64,000 nucleotides of DNA from contig NC_053037.3 of assembly GCF_002575655.3 (NCBI RefSeq), forward strand, positions 147,199,207 to 147,263,206, in the 5' to 3' direction. A program made the position numbers and the translations under genes. This document shows, in pieces, positions 21,788 through 33,010 of the stretch. The stretch comes from Aegilops tauschii subsp. strangulata (taxonomy: Eukaryota > Streptophyta > Magnoliopsida > Poales > Poaceae). A model generated the notes under the pieces. The model was given only the letters and a program-made list of their open reading frames with translations, was not told the origin of the DNA and did no database searches. Each line of letters opens with the position of its first letter. Positions within the stretch are counted from its first letter, which is position 1.

Positions 21788-23092
21788 TTGCCCCCACATA
21801 TATATAGGTGGGAGAGGGAGAGGGGTAGCAAGGGGCACCCCAAGTTGGAGGGATCCTACTTGGGCGCCTCCTCCAAGTCGGCCTCCCCCCTTCCATATGC
21901 ATTGGAGGGGGAAGGAAAGAGAGGGGGGAGGGGAAGGAAAGGGGGAGGCTGAAACCTCCCCTTTCCTTCTCCCTTCCCTCCTTTCCTTTCCCCCTTATTT
22001 TCGCCTAAAGGGGGCGCACCAGCCCCTTAGAGGCTGGTATGTCCCTCTCTTGGCCCATTAGGCCCATATAGTTTGCCGGGGGTTGCCTGGAACACCTTCC
22101 GGTGACCCGATACGTACCCGGTACCCCCGGAACACTTCCGATGTCCGAATACTATCGTCCTATATATGAATCTTTACCTCTCGACCATTTTTAGACTCCT
22201 CTTCATGTCCGTGATCTCATCCGGGACTCCGAACAACATTCGGTCACCAATTCATACAATACAAAATCGTCATCGAACGTTAAGCGTGCGGACCCTACGT
22301 GTTCGAGAACTATGTAGACATGACCGAGACACCTCTCCGGTCAATAACCAACAGAGGAACCTGGTTGCTCATATTGGTTCCTACATATTCTACGAAGATC
22401 TTTATCGGCAAACCGTAATGACAACATACGTTATTCCCTTTGTCATCGGTATGTTACTTGCCTGAGATTCGATCGTCGGTATCTTCATACCTAGTTCAAT
22501 CTCGTTACAGGCAAGTCTCTTTACTCGTTCCGTAATGCATCATCCCACAACTAACTCATTAATCACATTTCTTGCAAGGCTTATTATGATGTGCATTACC
22601 GAGAGGGCCCAGAGATACATCTCCGATACTCGGAGTGACAAATCCTAATCTCGATCTATGCCAACCCAACAAACACCTTTGGAGATACCTGTATAGCATC
22701 TTTATAATCACCCAGTTACGTTGTGACGTTTGATAGCACACAAGGTATTCCCCCGGTATTTGGGAGTTGCATAATCTCATAGTCAAAGGAATATGTATAT
22801 GACATGAAGAAAGCAATAGCAATAAAACTTAACGATCATTATACTAAGCTAACGGATGGGTCTTGTCCAGTTTACCAAATGACAACTCATGTCTATGGTT
22901 AGGAAACTTAACCATCTTTGATTAACGAGCTAGTCATAGAGGCTTACTAGGGACACTATGTTTTGTCTATGTATCCACACATGTATCAAGTTTCTGGTTA
23001 ATACAATTCTAGCATGAATAATAAACATTTATCATGATATAAGGAAATATAAATAACAACTTTATTATTGCCTCTAGGGCATATTTCCTTTA
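21788..23092 (-). repeat. C2 3' LTR, interrupted by C1
   Basis: Reverse-oriented LTR of the C1 family, beginning at 23092 (AAGGAAATATGCCCTAGAGG; the first two bases read TA where TG is expected) and continuing leftward for 1,305 bases, where C1 is inserted just beyond a TATATATA box (about 21798). The remaining LTR end should lie left of C1, outside the window. Together with C1's LTR it forms a large inverted repeat. No gene. Confidence 0.88.
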
Positions 23093-23105
23093 GTCTCCCA
23101 ATTGC
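23093..23105 (-). other. C2 polypurine tract
   Basis: On the minus strand GCAATTGGGAGAC precedes the LTR. The G run is shorter than in C1. Confidence 0.75.
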
Positions 23106-23233
23106 ACTAGAGTCAATAATCTAGATTACATTGTAATGATTCTAACACCCATGGAGTCTTGGTATTGATCATGTTTTGCTCGTGGAAGAGGCTTAGTTAA
23201 CGGGTCTGCCACATTCATATATGTATGTATTTT

Positions 23234-24142
23234 TCAAATCTCTATGTCTCCCTCCTTTACTTGATCATGGATGGAGTTGCAGCGTCTCTTGATGTGTTTG
23301 GTTCTTTTGTGAAAATTGGATTCCTTCGCCAAGGCAATAGCTCCAGTATTGTCACAAAAGATTTTCATTGGACCCGATGCACTAGGTATTACACCTAGAT
23401 CGGATATGAACTCCTTCATCCAGACTCCTTCATTCGCTACTTCCGAAGCAACTATGTACTCCGCTTCACACGTAGATCCCGCCACGACGCTTTGCTTGGA
23501 ACTGCACCAACTGACAGCTCCACCATTCAATATAAATATGTATCCGGTTTGTGACTTAGAGTCATCTGGATCAGTGTCAAAGCTAGCATCGACATAACCA
23601 TTTACGATGAGCTCTTTGTCACCTCCATAAACGAGAAACATATCCTTAGTCCTTTTCAGGTACTTCAGGATGTTCTTGACCGCTGTCCAGTGATCCACTC
23701 CTGGATTACTTTGGTACCTCCCTGCTAGACTTATAGCAAGGCACACATTAGGTCTGGTACACAGCATAGCATACATGATAGAATCTATGGCTCAGGCATA
23801 TGGAATGACTTTCATTTTCTCTCTATCTTCTGTAGTGGTCGGGCATTGAGTCTGACTCAACTTCACACCTTGTAACACAGGCAAGAACCCTTTCTTTGAC
23901 TGATCCATTTTGAACTTCTTCAAAACTTTATCAAGGTATGTGCTTTGTGAAAGTCCAATTAAGCGTCTTGATCTATCTCTGTAGATCTTGATGCCCAATA
24001 TATAAGCACCTTCACCGAGGTGTTTCATTGAAAAACTTTTATTCAAGTATCCTTTTATGCTACCCAGAAATTCTATATCATTTCCAATCAACAATATGTC
24101 ATCCACATATAATATTAGAAATTCTATAGAGCTCCCACTCAC
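23234..24142 (-). pseudogene. pol: C2 RT (intact YVDD) and RNase H
   Basis: 24142-23792 holds the RT active site LILYVDDILLIGN, with both Asp present, unlike C1. 23776-23234 encodes RNase H (NGYVDASFDTD, AGSTCEAEY, FCDNTGAIAL). A stop separates the two ORFs and a frameshift near 23234 truncates the C-terminus before DPLTKPL, which is still legible in another frame at about 23190. The element cannot make a full pol. Confidence 0.88.
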
Positions 24143-25467
24143 TTTCTTGTAAATACAAGCTTCTCAAAAAGTCTGTATAAAACCATATGCTTTGATCACC
24201 TCATCAAAGCGTATATTCCAACTCCGAGATGCTTGCACCAGCCCATAAATGGATCGCTGGAGCTTGCACACTTTGTTCGCACCTTTAGGATCGACAAAAC
24301 CTTCTGGTTGCATCATATACAACTCTTCTTTAAGAAATCCATCAAGGAATGCAGTCTTGACGTCCATTTGCCAGATTTCATAGTCATAAAATGCAGCAAT
24401 TGCTAACATGATTCAGACAGACTTAAGCATCGCTACGGGTGAGAAAGTCTCATCGTAGTCAACTCCTTGAACTCGTCGAAAACCTTTTGTGACAAGTCGA
24501 GCTTTGTAGAAAGTAACATTACCATCAGCATCAGTCTTCTTCTTGAAGATCCATTTATTTTCTATGGCATGCTGATCATCGAGCAAGTCAACCAAAGTCC
24601 ATACATTGTTCTCATACATGGATCCCATCTCAGATTTCATGGCCTCAAGCCACTTTGCGGAATCTGGGCTCATCATCGCGTTCTCATAGTTCGTAGGTTC
24701 GTCATGGTCTAGTAACATGACTTCCAGAACAGGATTACCGTACCACTCTGGTGCGGAATGTATTCTGGTTGACCTAAGAGGTTCGGTAGTAACTTGATCT
24801 GAAGTTTCATGATCATTATCATTAGCTTCCTCTCTAGTTGGTGTAGGCATCGCGAGAACGGTTTTCTGTGATGAGCTACTTTCCAATTCGAGAGAAGGTA
24901 CAATTACCTCATCTAGTTCTACTTTCCTCCCACTCACTTCTTCCGAGAGAAACTCCTTCTCTAGAAAGGATCCATTCTTAGCAACAATGACCTTGCCTTC
25001 GGATCTGTGATAGAAGGTGTACCCAACAGTTTCTTTTGGGTATCCTATGAAGACGCACTTTTCAGATTTGGGTTCGAGCTTATCAGGCTGAAGCTTTTTC
25101 ACATAAGCATCGCAACTCCAAACTTCAAGAAACAATAGCTTAGGTTTCTTGCCAAACCACAGTTCATACGGTGTCATCTCAATGGATTTAGACGGTGCCC
25201 TATTTAACGTGAATGCAGCTGTCTCTAATACTTAACCCCAAAACAATAGAGGTAAATCGGTAAGAGACATCATAGATCACACCATATCTAATAAAGTACG
25301 GTTACGACGTTTGTACACACCATTACGCTGTGGTGTTCCGGGTGGCGTGAGTTGTGAAACTATTCCACATTGTTTTAAATGGAGGCCAAACTTGTAACTC
25401 AAATATTCGCCTCCGCGATCAGAATGTAGAAACTTTATTTTCTTATTACGAGCATTAGTAAGGTACA
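24143..25467 (-). pseudogene. pol: C2 integrase remnant and N-terminal RT
   Basis: From the S junction leftward: a few codons of the protease leader (YLTNAR) are fused directly to the second half of integrase (KKIKFLHSDRGGEYL, QRNGV). The integrase C-terminus and RT fingers follow at 25177-24413 (TFSPVAM) and 24409-24164 (IWQMDVKTAFLDG). About 764 bases that C1 has between protease and integrase are missing here. Several stops break the frame. Confidence 0.87.
25463..25467. other. Presumed TSD of S, left copy
   Basis: GTACA precedes the S LTR start. The right copy cannot be seen because the right end of S and the flanking C2 DNA are deleted. Confidence 0.4.
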
Positions 25468-27050
25468 TGATGCGGCTTGAAGCTATGTTGGTATTTCCCC
25501 AAAGAGGAAGGGATGATGCAGCACAACGACGGTAGGTATTTCCCTCAGTTATGAGACCAAGGTTATCGAACCAGTAGGAGAACCAAGCAACACAACGTAA
25601 ACAACACCTGCACACAAATAACAAATACTCACAACCCGATGTGTAAAAGGGGTTGTCAATCCCTTTCGGTTAGCGGCGCCCCAAGATAGGCAAACGGACG
25701 TGAATTATTTGTAGTAGATTGATAGATCGAACGCCAAATAAAATAAATAAGAATAAATTGCAGCAAGGTATTTTTGTATTTTTGGTTTAATAGATCTGAA
25801 AATAAAAGCAAAGGAAAAGTAGATCGCAAAGGCAAATATATGAGAAAGAGACCCGGGGGGCCGTAGGTTTCACTAGTGGCTTCTCTCAAGAAAAATAGCA
25901 AACGGTGGGTAAACAAATTACTGTTGGGCAATTGATAGAACTTCAAATAATCATGACGATATCCAGGCAATGATCATTATATAGGCATCACGTCCAAGAT
26001 TAGTAGACCGACTCCTCCCTGCATCTACTACTATTACTCCACACATCGACCGCTATCCAGCATGCATCTAGTGTATTAAGTTCATGGAGAAACGGAGTAT
26101 TGCAATAAGAACGATGACATGATGTAGACAAGATCTATTTATGTAGAAATAGACCCCATCGTTTTATCCTCAGTAGCAACGATACATACGTGTCACTTCC
26201 CCTTTTGTCACTGGGATCAAGCACTGTAAGATCAAACCCACTACAAAGCACCTCTTCCCATTGCAAGAAAAATAGATCAACTTGGCCAAACAAAACCCAA
26301 TATCGGAGAAGAAATACAAGGCTATAAGCAATCATGCATATAAGAGATCAAAGAAACTCAAATAACTTTCATGGATATAAAAAGATAGATCTGATCATAA
26401 ACTCAAAGTTCATCCGATCCCAGAAAACACATCGCAAAAGGAGTTACATCATATGGATCTCCAAGAGACATTGTATTGATAATCAAAATAGAGAGAGGAA
26501 GCCATCTAGCTACTAACTACGGACCCGAAGGTCTACAAAGAACTACTCACGCATCATCGGAGAGGCACCAATGGAAGTGGTGAACCCCTCCGTGATGGTG
26601 TCTAGATTGCATCTGGTAGTTCTGGACTCTGCGGCGGCTGGAATTGATTTTCGTCGACTCCCTAGGGTTTCTGGAATATTGGGGTATTTATAGAGCAAAG
26701 AGTCGGTTCAGGGGGCACCCGAGGTGGGCACAACCTACCAAGGCATGCCTGGGCCTCCTGGCACGCCCTGGTGGGTTGTGCTCCCCTCGGAGCACCCCCA
26801 GGCGCTTTTTCGGCGCATTGGTTGTCTTCTGGTCCTGAAAAAATCTACAGAAAGTTTCGTTGCGTTTGGACTCCGTTTGGTATTGATTTCCTGCGATGTA
26901 AAAAACATGCAAAAAAACAGCAACTGGCACCTGGCACTATGTCAATAGGTTAGTACCAAAAAATGATATAAAATGATTATAAAATATCCAAGATTGATAA
27001 TATAACAGCAAGGAACAATAAAAAATTATAGATACGTTGGAGACGTATCA
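25468..27050 (-). repeat. S 3' LTR (left, complete)
   Basis: The 1,583-bp LTR runs from TGATGCGGCTTGAAG to GATACGTTGGAGACGTATC plus A. On the minus strand it has the inverted repeat GCACAACC/GGTTGTGC (26728-26735 and 26774-26781) and, 36 bases downstream, a CTATAAATA box (about 26685-26693). No gene; ORFs within it are artefacts. Confidence 0.9.
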
Positions 27051-27064
27051 GCATTGCCAAGCTA
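27051..27064 (-). other. S polypurine tract (degenerate)
   Basis: The position next to the 3' LTR reads TAGCTTGGCAATGC on the minus strand, against the intact AAGCTTGGGGATGC in D. The downstream block CCTACTCGAGGACGAGCAGG is shared with D. Confidence 0.65.
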
Positions 27065-29535
27065 ATTCCTGCTCGTCCTCGAGTAGGTAAATGATAAAAA
27101 ACAGATTTTTTGATGTGGAGATGCCTAACATGTCATCTCATATTGTTTTCTTTATAGCATGAACATTTGGACTTTTATATTGTTCAAAGCAATAATCTAG
27201 TTTTGACATGATAACTTAAATACTCAAGCATACCAACAAGCAACCATGTCTTTCAAAATAACAAGGCTAAAGTAAGTTATCCCTAGCCCATCATGCTCAA
27301 TCATTGATCCATTCATGAAACACACTCGCATATTAGCTACACCCAATACTCAAGTACGATCATAGTGCCTCCTAGTTGGTGCTTTTATAAGAGAAGATGG
27401 AGACTCAAATTCAAAAATAAAAATTGCATAAAGTAAAAGAAAGGCCCTTCGCGGAGGGAAGTAGTGATTTGTAGTGGTGCCAAAGCTCAAAGCGAAAAAC
27501 TTAGAGATAAAAACATTTTGGGAGGCGTGTCTTTCCCACCAATGAAAACGACTTAGAGTTCCAAACACTTTCCATGCTAGATATATCATAGGCGGTTCCC
27601 AAACAGAAAATAAAGTTTATTCCTTTTTCCACCATACTTTCACTTTCCATGGCTAACCATATCCACGGGTGCCCTCCAAACCAACACTTTCCAAGGAATT
27701 TATTATTTGACAACATAAAGTAAATTCATTTTTCATTTCGGGACTGGGCATCCCTAACACCTTTGCCTTACTCTCGTGCAATGACAAGTGAATAAACACT
27801 CATCGTGAGAATAATACATCTAGCATGGAAAATATTAGCCACCCCTCACCGCTCCGCGAGCGGTACGAACACACAAAAGAGAAGTTTATTTTGAAAATTA
27901 GAGATGGCACATACAAATTTGCTTAGAATGGCAAAAGAATATCGCATATAGGTAGATATAGTGGACTCATGTGGCAAAACTGGTTTAAAGGTTTTTGGAT
28001 GCACAAGTAGTGATCATACTTGGTGCAAAATGAAGGCTAGCAAAAGATTGAGAAGCGACCAACCAAGAAACGAATAATCTTGTAAGCGAGCATTAAGCAT
28101 GATTAACACCGAATAATGCACCACAAGTACGATATAATTTCATTGCACGACTATTGACTTTCGTGCTTGCATAGGGAATCACAAACCTTAACACCAATAT
28201 TCTTACTAAAGCATAATTACTCATCAACATGACTCACATATCACATCATCATATCTCAAAACTATTACTAAGAATCAAGTTTATTTTGTCCAATGATCTT
28301 CATGAAAGTTTTTATTATATCCTTCTTGGATATCTATCACTTTGGAACTAATTTTTATGTGTTGCTTTTGATAAGCTCAAACAAATATAAGTGAAGATCA
28401 CGAGCATAATATTTCTTTCTCTCAAATTAATTTAAGTGAAGCAAGAGAGAATTTCTTGAAATTTTTTACTAACTCTCAAATAAATCTAAGTGAAGCAAGA
28501 GAGCATTTCTTCAAAAACAGTAAAGCACACCGTGCTCAAAAAGATATAAGTGAAGCACTAGAGCAAATCCATAGCTCATAAAAAATTTAAGTGAAGCATA
28601 GAGAGCAGTTCTATCAAGTCATGGTATAATTTTGGCTCTCAAATAGGTGTGTCCAACAAGGAATAAAGACTTAAAACTCAAAACAAAACAAGCAAAGACT
28701 CGTAACATACAAGACGCTCCAAGCAAATCACATAGTATGTGACGAATAAAAATATAGCTTCAAGTAAAATACCAATGGTCGTTAGAAGAAAGACGGGATG
28801 CCACTCGGGGCATCCCCAAGCTTAGTTTCTTGCTCTCTTTGGATAATAGCTTGGGATGAAGGGGCATCCCCAAGCTTAGGATCTTCTTACACCTTATTCC
28901 TTCATCCATCGTAAGATAACCCAAAACTTGAAAACTTCAATCACACAAAACTCAACAAAACCTTCACGAGATCCGTTAGTATAAGAAAATAAATCACTAC
29001 TATAAGTACTGTTGCAACCTATTCATATTTTATTCTTGCATTATATCTACTGTATTCCAACTTTTCTATGGCAAAAACTCATCAAAGAAAACCATAGAAT
29101 CATCAAAACAAGCACACAACGCAAAGAAAACAGAATCTGCAAAAACAGAACAGTCTGTAGCAATCTGAATTGTTAGAATACTTCTGTAACTCCAAAAATC
29201 CTGAAACAATATGAAGACCTGAGCAATTTGTATATCAATCTACTGTAAAAAAATTCATAGTTTTTCCTCGCTTCTGTGACTTTTAAAAATTCTAACTCTG
29301 GACGCAAAAGTTTCTGTTTTTTCCAGCAAGATTAAACAACTATCACCCAAGAATATCCTAAGGTTATATTTGGCACAAACACTAATTAAAACACAAAAAA
29401 CACAATCATAACAGCAGCATAATTGTGCAAACACTCAAGAATAGAAAGCAAACAGCAAAAATAAATTTTATTCATTGGGTTGCCTCCCAACAAGCGCTAT
29501 AGTTTTACGCCCTTAGCTAGGCATAAAGCAAGGAT
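27065..29535 (-). other. S internal non-coding region
   Basis: About 2.5 kb of AT-rich DNA without a supported gene. It contains the conserved hairpin CCCTTCGCGGAGGGAAG at 27445-27461, five copies of an AAGTGAAG motif (28386-28600), two PPT-like GCATCCCCAAGCTT copies (28810-28823, 28864-28877) and the small hairpin GGGATGCC/GGCATCCC (28795-28816). All have partners in D or the Athila elements. Confidence 0.75.
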
Positions 29536-30100
29536 CTAAGTTTTGTCATCTGTAGTTTTAGCTACTTTGGTAAGGGTTTTCTCAAACCCGGGAGGCTCTT
29601 TACGCTTCCCTAAATTCTCAGGAAAAGAAACCATCTTTAGATCCAAAATATCCAATCGCTTGTTGCAAAGAGTAATCAAAGTATTCATGCGATTGATGCT
29701 ACCATTGAGATGTTTGAGGGGTTCGTTATATTTTTGTAATTCAACCATGTGTTTATGCAAATCACCAAGTTTGTCCAACATTTGAACTCCCTCTGGGGTA
29801 AAAGAGAACCCCTTCTTTTGAGGTGGAACACCCAAAATTCTTTCTAAAATTTCATAAGAAAGCATTGGCATCAAGCTCAATAAAATTCCCTTTAGTGGCC
29901 AAATCTAGGAGTTTTCTATGATGCAAAGCCAATCCTATGTAAAAATTACGAAGCAAGATCTTAGCGCCCCCCTTTAAAATGCAAATACGATAAGATTTCA
30001 TAAGCCTGTACCAAGCATCTTTCAAATTTTCTCCTTGTCTTTTCTTGAAGTAAAGCACTTTAAAATCTGGTAACAAAGGAGGGGTAGGCAAGCAAGCCAT
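29536..30100 (-). pseudogene. gag: S truncated gag relic
   Basis: About 188 codons in two frames: from ATG 30100 (MACLPTPP) to about 29876, then after a one-base shift to TAG 29536-29538. The stretch GENLKDAWYRL...LLRNFY...SYEILERI aligns with A2 gag (GESITQAWGRL...IIQKFY...KLDLLERI). The N-terminal half of the gag domain is missing and no zinc knuckle is visible. The C-terminal 90 residues look helical (MLDKLGDLHKHMVELQKY). It may be a decayed capsid fragment or a reduced gag kept by a non-autonomous element. Confidence 0.6.
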
Positions 30101-30280
30101 TACGACTAGAAAGCAAGAACACGGATAGATCAGACGAGAAAATGGCGAACGAGAAAGAGGGCGAATAAAACGGCAAATTTTGTGAAGTGGGGGAGAGGAA
30201 AACGAGAGGCAAATGGAAAATAATGTAAATTGCGAGGAGATGAGATTTGTGATTAGGAACCTGGTATATGTTGAAGATCC

Positions 30281-30298
30281 TCCCTGGCAACGGCGCCA
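30281..30298 (-). other. S primer-binding site, tRNA-Asp type
   Basis: On the minus strand TGGCGCCGTTGCCAGGGA starts 11 bases inside the 5' LTR. It matches the 3' end of plant tRNA-Asp(GUC) at 17 of 18 positions. Confidence 0.85.
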
Positions 30299-30309
30299 GA
30301 AATTCCTCT

Positions 30310-31822
30310 TGATGCGGCTTGAAGCTACGGCGGTATTTCCCCAAAGAGGAAGTGATGATGCAGCACAGCGGCGGTAGGTATTTCCCTCAGTTATGAGAAC
30401 AAGGTTATCGAACCAGTAGGAGAACCAAGCAACACAACGTAAACAGCACCTGCACACAAATAACAAATACTCGCAACCCGACGTGTAAAAGGGGTTGTCA
30501 ATCCCTTTCGGGTAGCGGCGCCCAAAGATAGGCAAACATACGTGAATTATTTGTAGTAGATTGATAGATCGAACGCCAAATAAAATAAATAAGAATAAAT
30601 TGCAGCAAGGTATTTTTTTGGTTTAATAGATCTAAAAATAAAAGCAAAGGAAAAGTAGATCGCAAAGGCAAATATGTGAGAAAGAGACCCGGGGGCCGTG
30701 GGTTTCACTAGTGGCTTCTCTCGAGAAAAATAGCAAACGGTGGGTAAACAAATTACTGTTGGGAAATTGATAGAACTTCAAATAATCATGACGATATCCA
30801 GACAATGATCATTATATAGGCATCACGTCCAAGATTAGTAGACCGACTCCTCCCTGCATCTACTACTATTACTCCACACATCGACCGCTATCCAGCATGC
30901 ATAAAGTGTATTAAGTTCATGGAGAAACGGAGTAATGCAATAAGAAATATGACATGATGTAGACAAGATCTATTTATGTAGAAATAGACCCCATCATTTT
31001 ATCCTTAGTAGCAACGATACATACGTGTCGGTTCCCCTTCTGTCACTGGGATCAAGCACCATAAGATCGAACCCACTACAAAGCACCTCTTCCCATTGCA
31101 AGAAAAATAGATCAAGTTGGCCAAACAAAACCCAATATCGGAAAAGAAATATGAGGCTATAAGCAATCATGCATATCAGAGATCAAAGAAACTCAAATAA
31201 CTTTCATGGATATAAAAAGATAGATCTGATCATAAACTCAAAGTTCATCCGATCCCAACAAACACACCGCAAAAAGAGTTACATCATATGGATCTCCAAG
31301 AGACCATTGTATTGATAATCAAAAGAGAGAGGGGAAGCCATCTAGCTACTAACTACGGACCTGAAGGTCTACAAAGAACTACTCACGCATCATCGGAGAG
31401 GCACCAATGGAAGTGGTGAACCCCTCTGTGATGGTGTCTAGATTGGATCTGGTGGTTCTGGACTCTGCGGCGGCTGGAATTGATTTTCGTCGACTCCCCT
31501 AGGGTTTCTGGAATATTGGGGTATTTATAGAGCAAAGAGTCAGTTCAGGGGGCACCCGAGGTGGGCACAACCCACCAGGGAGCGCCCAGGCCTCCTGGCG
31601 CGCCCTGGTGGGTTGTGCTCCCCTCGAAGCACCCCCAGACGCTTATTCGGCCCATTGGTTGTCTTCTGGCCGAGAAAAAATCCACAAAAAAGTTTTGCTG
31701 CGTTTGGACTCCGTTTGGTATTGATTTCATGCGATGTAAAACACATGCAAAAAACAGCAACTGGCACTTGGCACTATGTCAATAGGTTAGTACCAAAAAA
31801 TGATTATAGAAGGATTATAAAA
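30310..31822 (-). repeat. S 5' LTR (right, end deleted)
   Basis: The partner of 25468-27050, lacking the last ~70 bases including the GACGTATCA terminus. It has the hairpin GCACAACCCACC/GGTGGGTTGTGC (31565-31576 and 31607-31618), better preserved than on the left. It stops at ATTATAAAA (31822) and joins C2 leader sequence. Confidence 0.87.
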
Positions 31823-32184
31823 TTAGTATTGATAGAAGTTCAATTAATCATATTACTTAAGAAATCCCACTTAGATAGACATCTCTCGAGTCATCTAAAT
31901 GATCACGTGATCCATATCAACTAAACCATGTCCGATCATCACGTGAGATGGAGTAGTTTTCAATCGTGAACATCTCTATGTTGATGATATCTACTATATG
32001 ATTCACGTTCGACCTTTCGGTCTCCAGTGTTCCGTGGCCATGTCTGTACATGCTAGGCTCGTCAAGTTTAACCCGAGTATTCCGCATGTGCAAAAACTGT
32101 CTTGCACCCATTGTATGTGAACGTAGAGCTTATCACACCCGATCATCACGTGGTGTCTCAGCACGACGAACTGTCGCAACAGGT
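31823..32184 (-). other. C2 5' leader fragment
   Basis: Non-coding sequence that precedes gag in this Copia group (recognised from family knowledge: CACGTGATGATCGGGTGTG and the region around CTTAAGTAATATGATTAATT). It lies between the truncated S LTR and the truncated C2 5' LTR. No gene. Confidence 0.65.
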
Positions 32185-32204
32185 GCTAGTCTAGTAGAGG
32201 CTTA
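32185..32204. other. Filler DNA at a deletion junction in C2
   Basis: GCTAGTCTAGTAGAGGCTTA is almost identical to 32258-32277 in the adjacent LTR (one extra base) and joins LTR to leader where some 1.5 kb of LTR plus the PBS are missing. It looks like templated repair filler. Confidence 0.6.
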
Positions 32205-32421
32205 CCAAATGACAACTCAAGTTTATGGTTAGGAAACTTAACCATGTTTGATTAACGAGCTAGTCTAGTGAGGCTTACTAGGGACACTGTGTTTTGTCTA
32301 TGTATCCACACATGTATCAAGTTTCTGGTTAATACAATTCTAGCATGAATAATAAACATTTATCATGATATAAGGAAATATAAATAACAACTTTATTATT
32401 GCCTCTAGGGCATATTTCCTT
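32205..32421 (-). repeat. C2 5' LTR, first ~215 bases only
   Basis: Starts at 32421 with TGAAGGAAATATGCCCTAG and matches 22870-23092 closely. The rest of the LTR is deleted. Confidence 0.88.
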
Positions 32422-32722
32422 CAATTCGGACTCCAGAATAGTTTCGGAGTGCACCGGGTACTCATCGGGTCACCGGAAGGGGTTCCAGGCACCCCAACAA
32501 GTGTATGGGCCTTATGTGCCAAAGGGGGGACAGACTAGCCCACAAGGGGCTGGTGCGCCCCTTCTCTTGGCTGGCCGGCCCTAGGGGAAGGAAAGGGGAG
32601 GGGTGGCCCCTCCTGCCTTCCTCCCGCACTCAAATAAGGAACCAGGGGCGCAAGTTGGGGAAGACCCCAAGTAGGATTCGGCCCTACTTGGGGCGCCCCT
32701 TGGCCTCTCCCCTCTCCCCCAC
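32422..32722 (+). repeat. W: internal fragment of another Copia LTR
   Basis: Plus-oriented sequence of a BARE/WIS/Angela-like LTR (AGAATAGTTTCGGAGTGCACC ... CAAGTAGGATTCGGCCCTAC ... CTCTCCCCCAC), distinct from C1/C2. It begins where C2 ends and stops before the likely TATA region. No gene; ORFs are chance frames. Confidence 0.65.
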
Positions 32723-32741
32723 TGATACGTCTCCAACATAT
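32723..32741 (+). repeat. G: possible 19-bp gypsy LTR relic
   Basis: TGATACGTCTCCAACATAT matches, with one change, the terminal sequence of S- and D-type LTRs read in reverse. O begins directly afterwards. If real, O inserted 19 bp into a gypsy LTR, and the TSD of O would be CATAT. Confidence 0.4.
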
Positions 32742-32997
32742 TGTAACGCCCCCGATCTAGAGGGGACCGGCTATCTGGAGTAGGTGAGAGAGGGCGGGTG
32801 AGGAAGGGGGATGAGCTTGGAGAAGGGGTTTGGCTTTCAGAGGAAAGTTTAGAGATACGGAAAGTGAATCACCATGCATGCCCTCTCTCGACCAACATGC
32901 TGGTCCTTTTAAACACCCACGCACTCACACACAAGCTAGGGGCCCCACTTGCCAGTCCTGCCAGGTCACACCGTGCAGGGGATGGACAGGTGTGACA
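32742..32997 (-). repeat. O 3' LTR
   Basis: 256 bp from TGTAACGCCCCCGATC to GGTGTGACA. Next to it on the minus strand is a purine tract, so this is the 3' LTR. The 5' copy is outside the window, so the left boundary rests on the TG...CA termini alone. Confidence 0.7.
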
Positions 32998-33010
32998 TTC
33001 TCCCCTCCTT
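32998..33010 (-). other. O polypurine tract
   Basis: AAGGAGGGGAGAA on the minus strand lies directly before the LTR start TGTCACACC. Confidence 0.75.

Larger units (their letters stand above)
25468..31822 (-). mobile_element. S: non-autonomous gypsy element in C2
   Basis: Two LTRs (25468-27050 complete; 30310-31822 lacking the last ~70 bases) flank 3.3 kb with a PBS of tRNA-Asp type, a gag-like relic (29536-30100) and no protease, RT or integrase. The gag relic and PBS type link it to the Athila-like group, so such elements could have supplied its enzymes. Its right end was lost in a deletion that also took C2 gag. Confidence 0.85.
21788..32421 (-). mobile_element. C2: rearranged Copia element containing S
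   Basis: Same family as C1, opposite strand. Order from its 3' end: LTR (21788-23092), PPT, pol remnant (23106-25467), S, leader fragment (31823-32184) and the first part of the 5' LTR (32205-32421). Gag, most of the LTR body, PBS and the protease-integrase junction have been deleted. It abuts W at 32421/32422. Confidence 0.85.

Noticed and set aside
28386..28600. Spaced repeats as a CRISPR-like array
   Set aside because: Repeats are short and degenerate, spacers unequal and the context is a plant retrotransposon.
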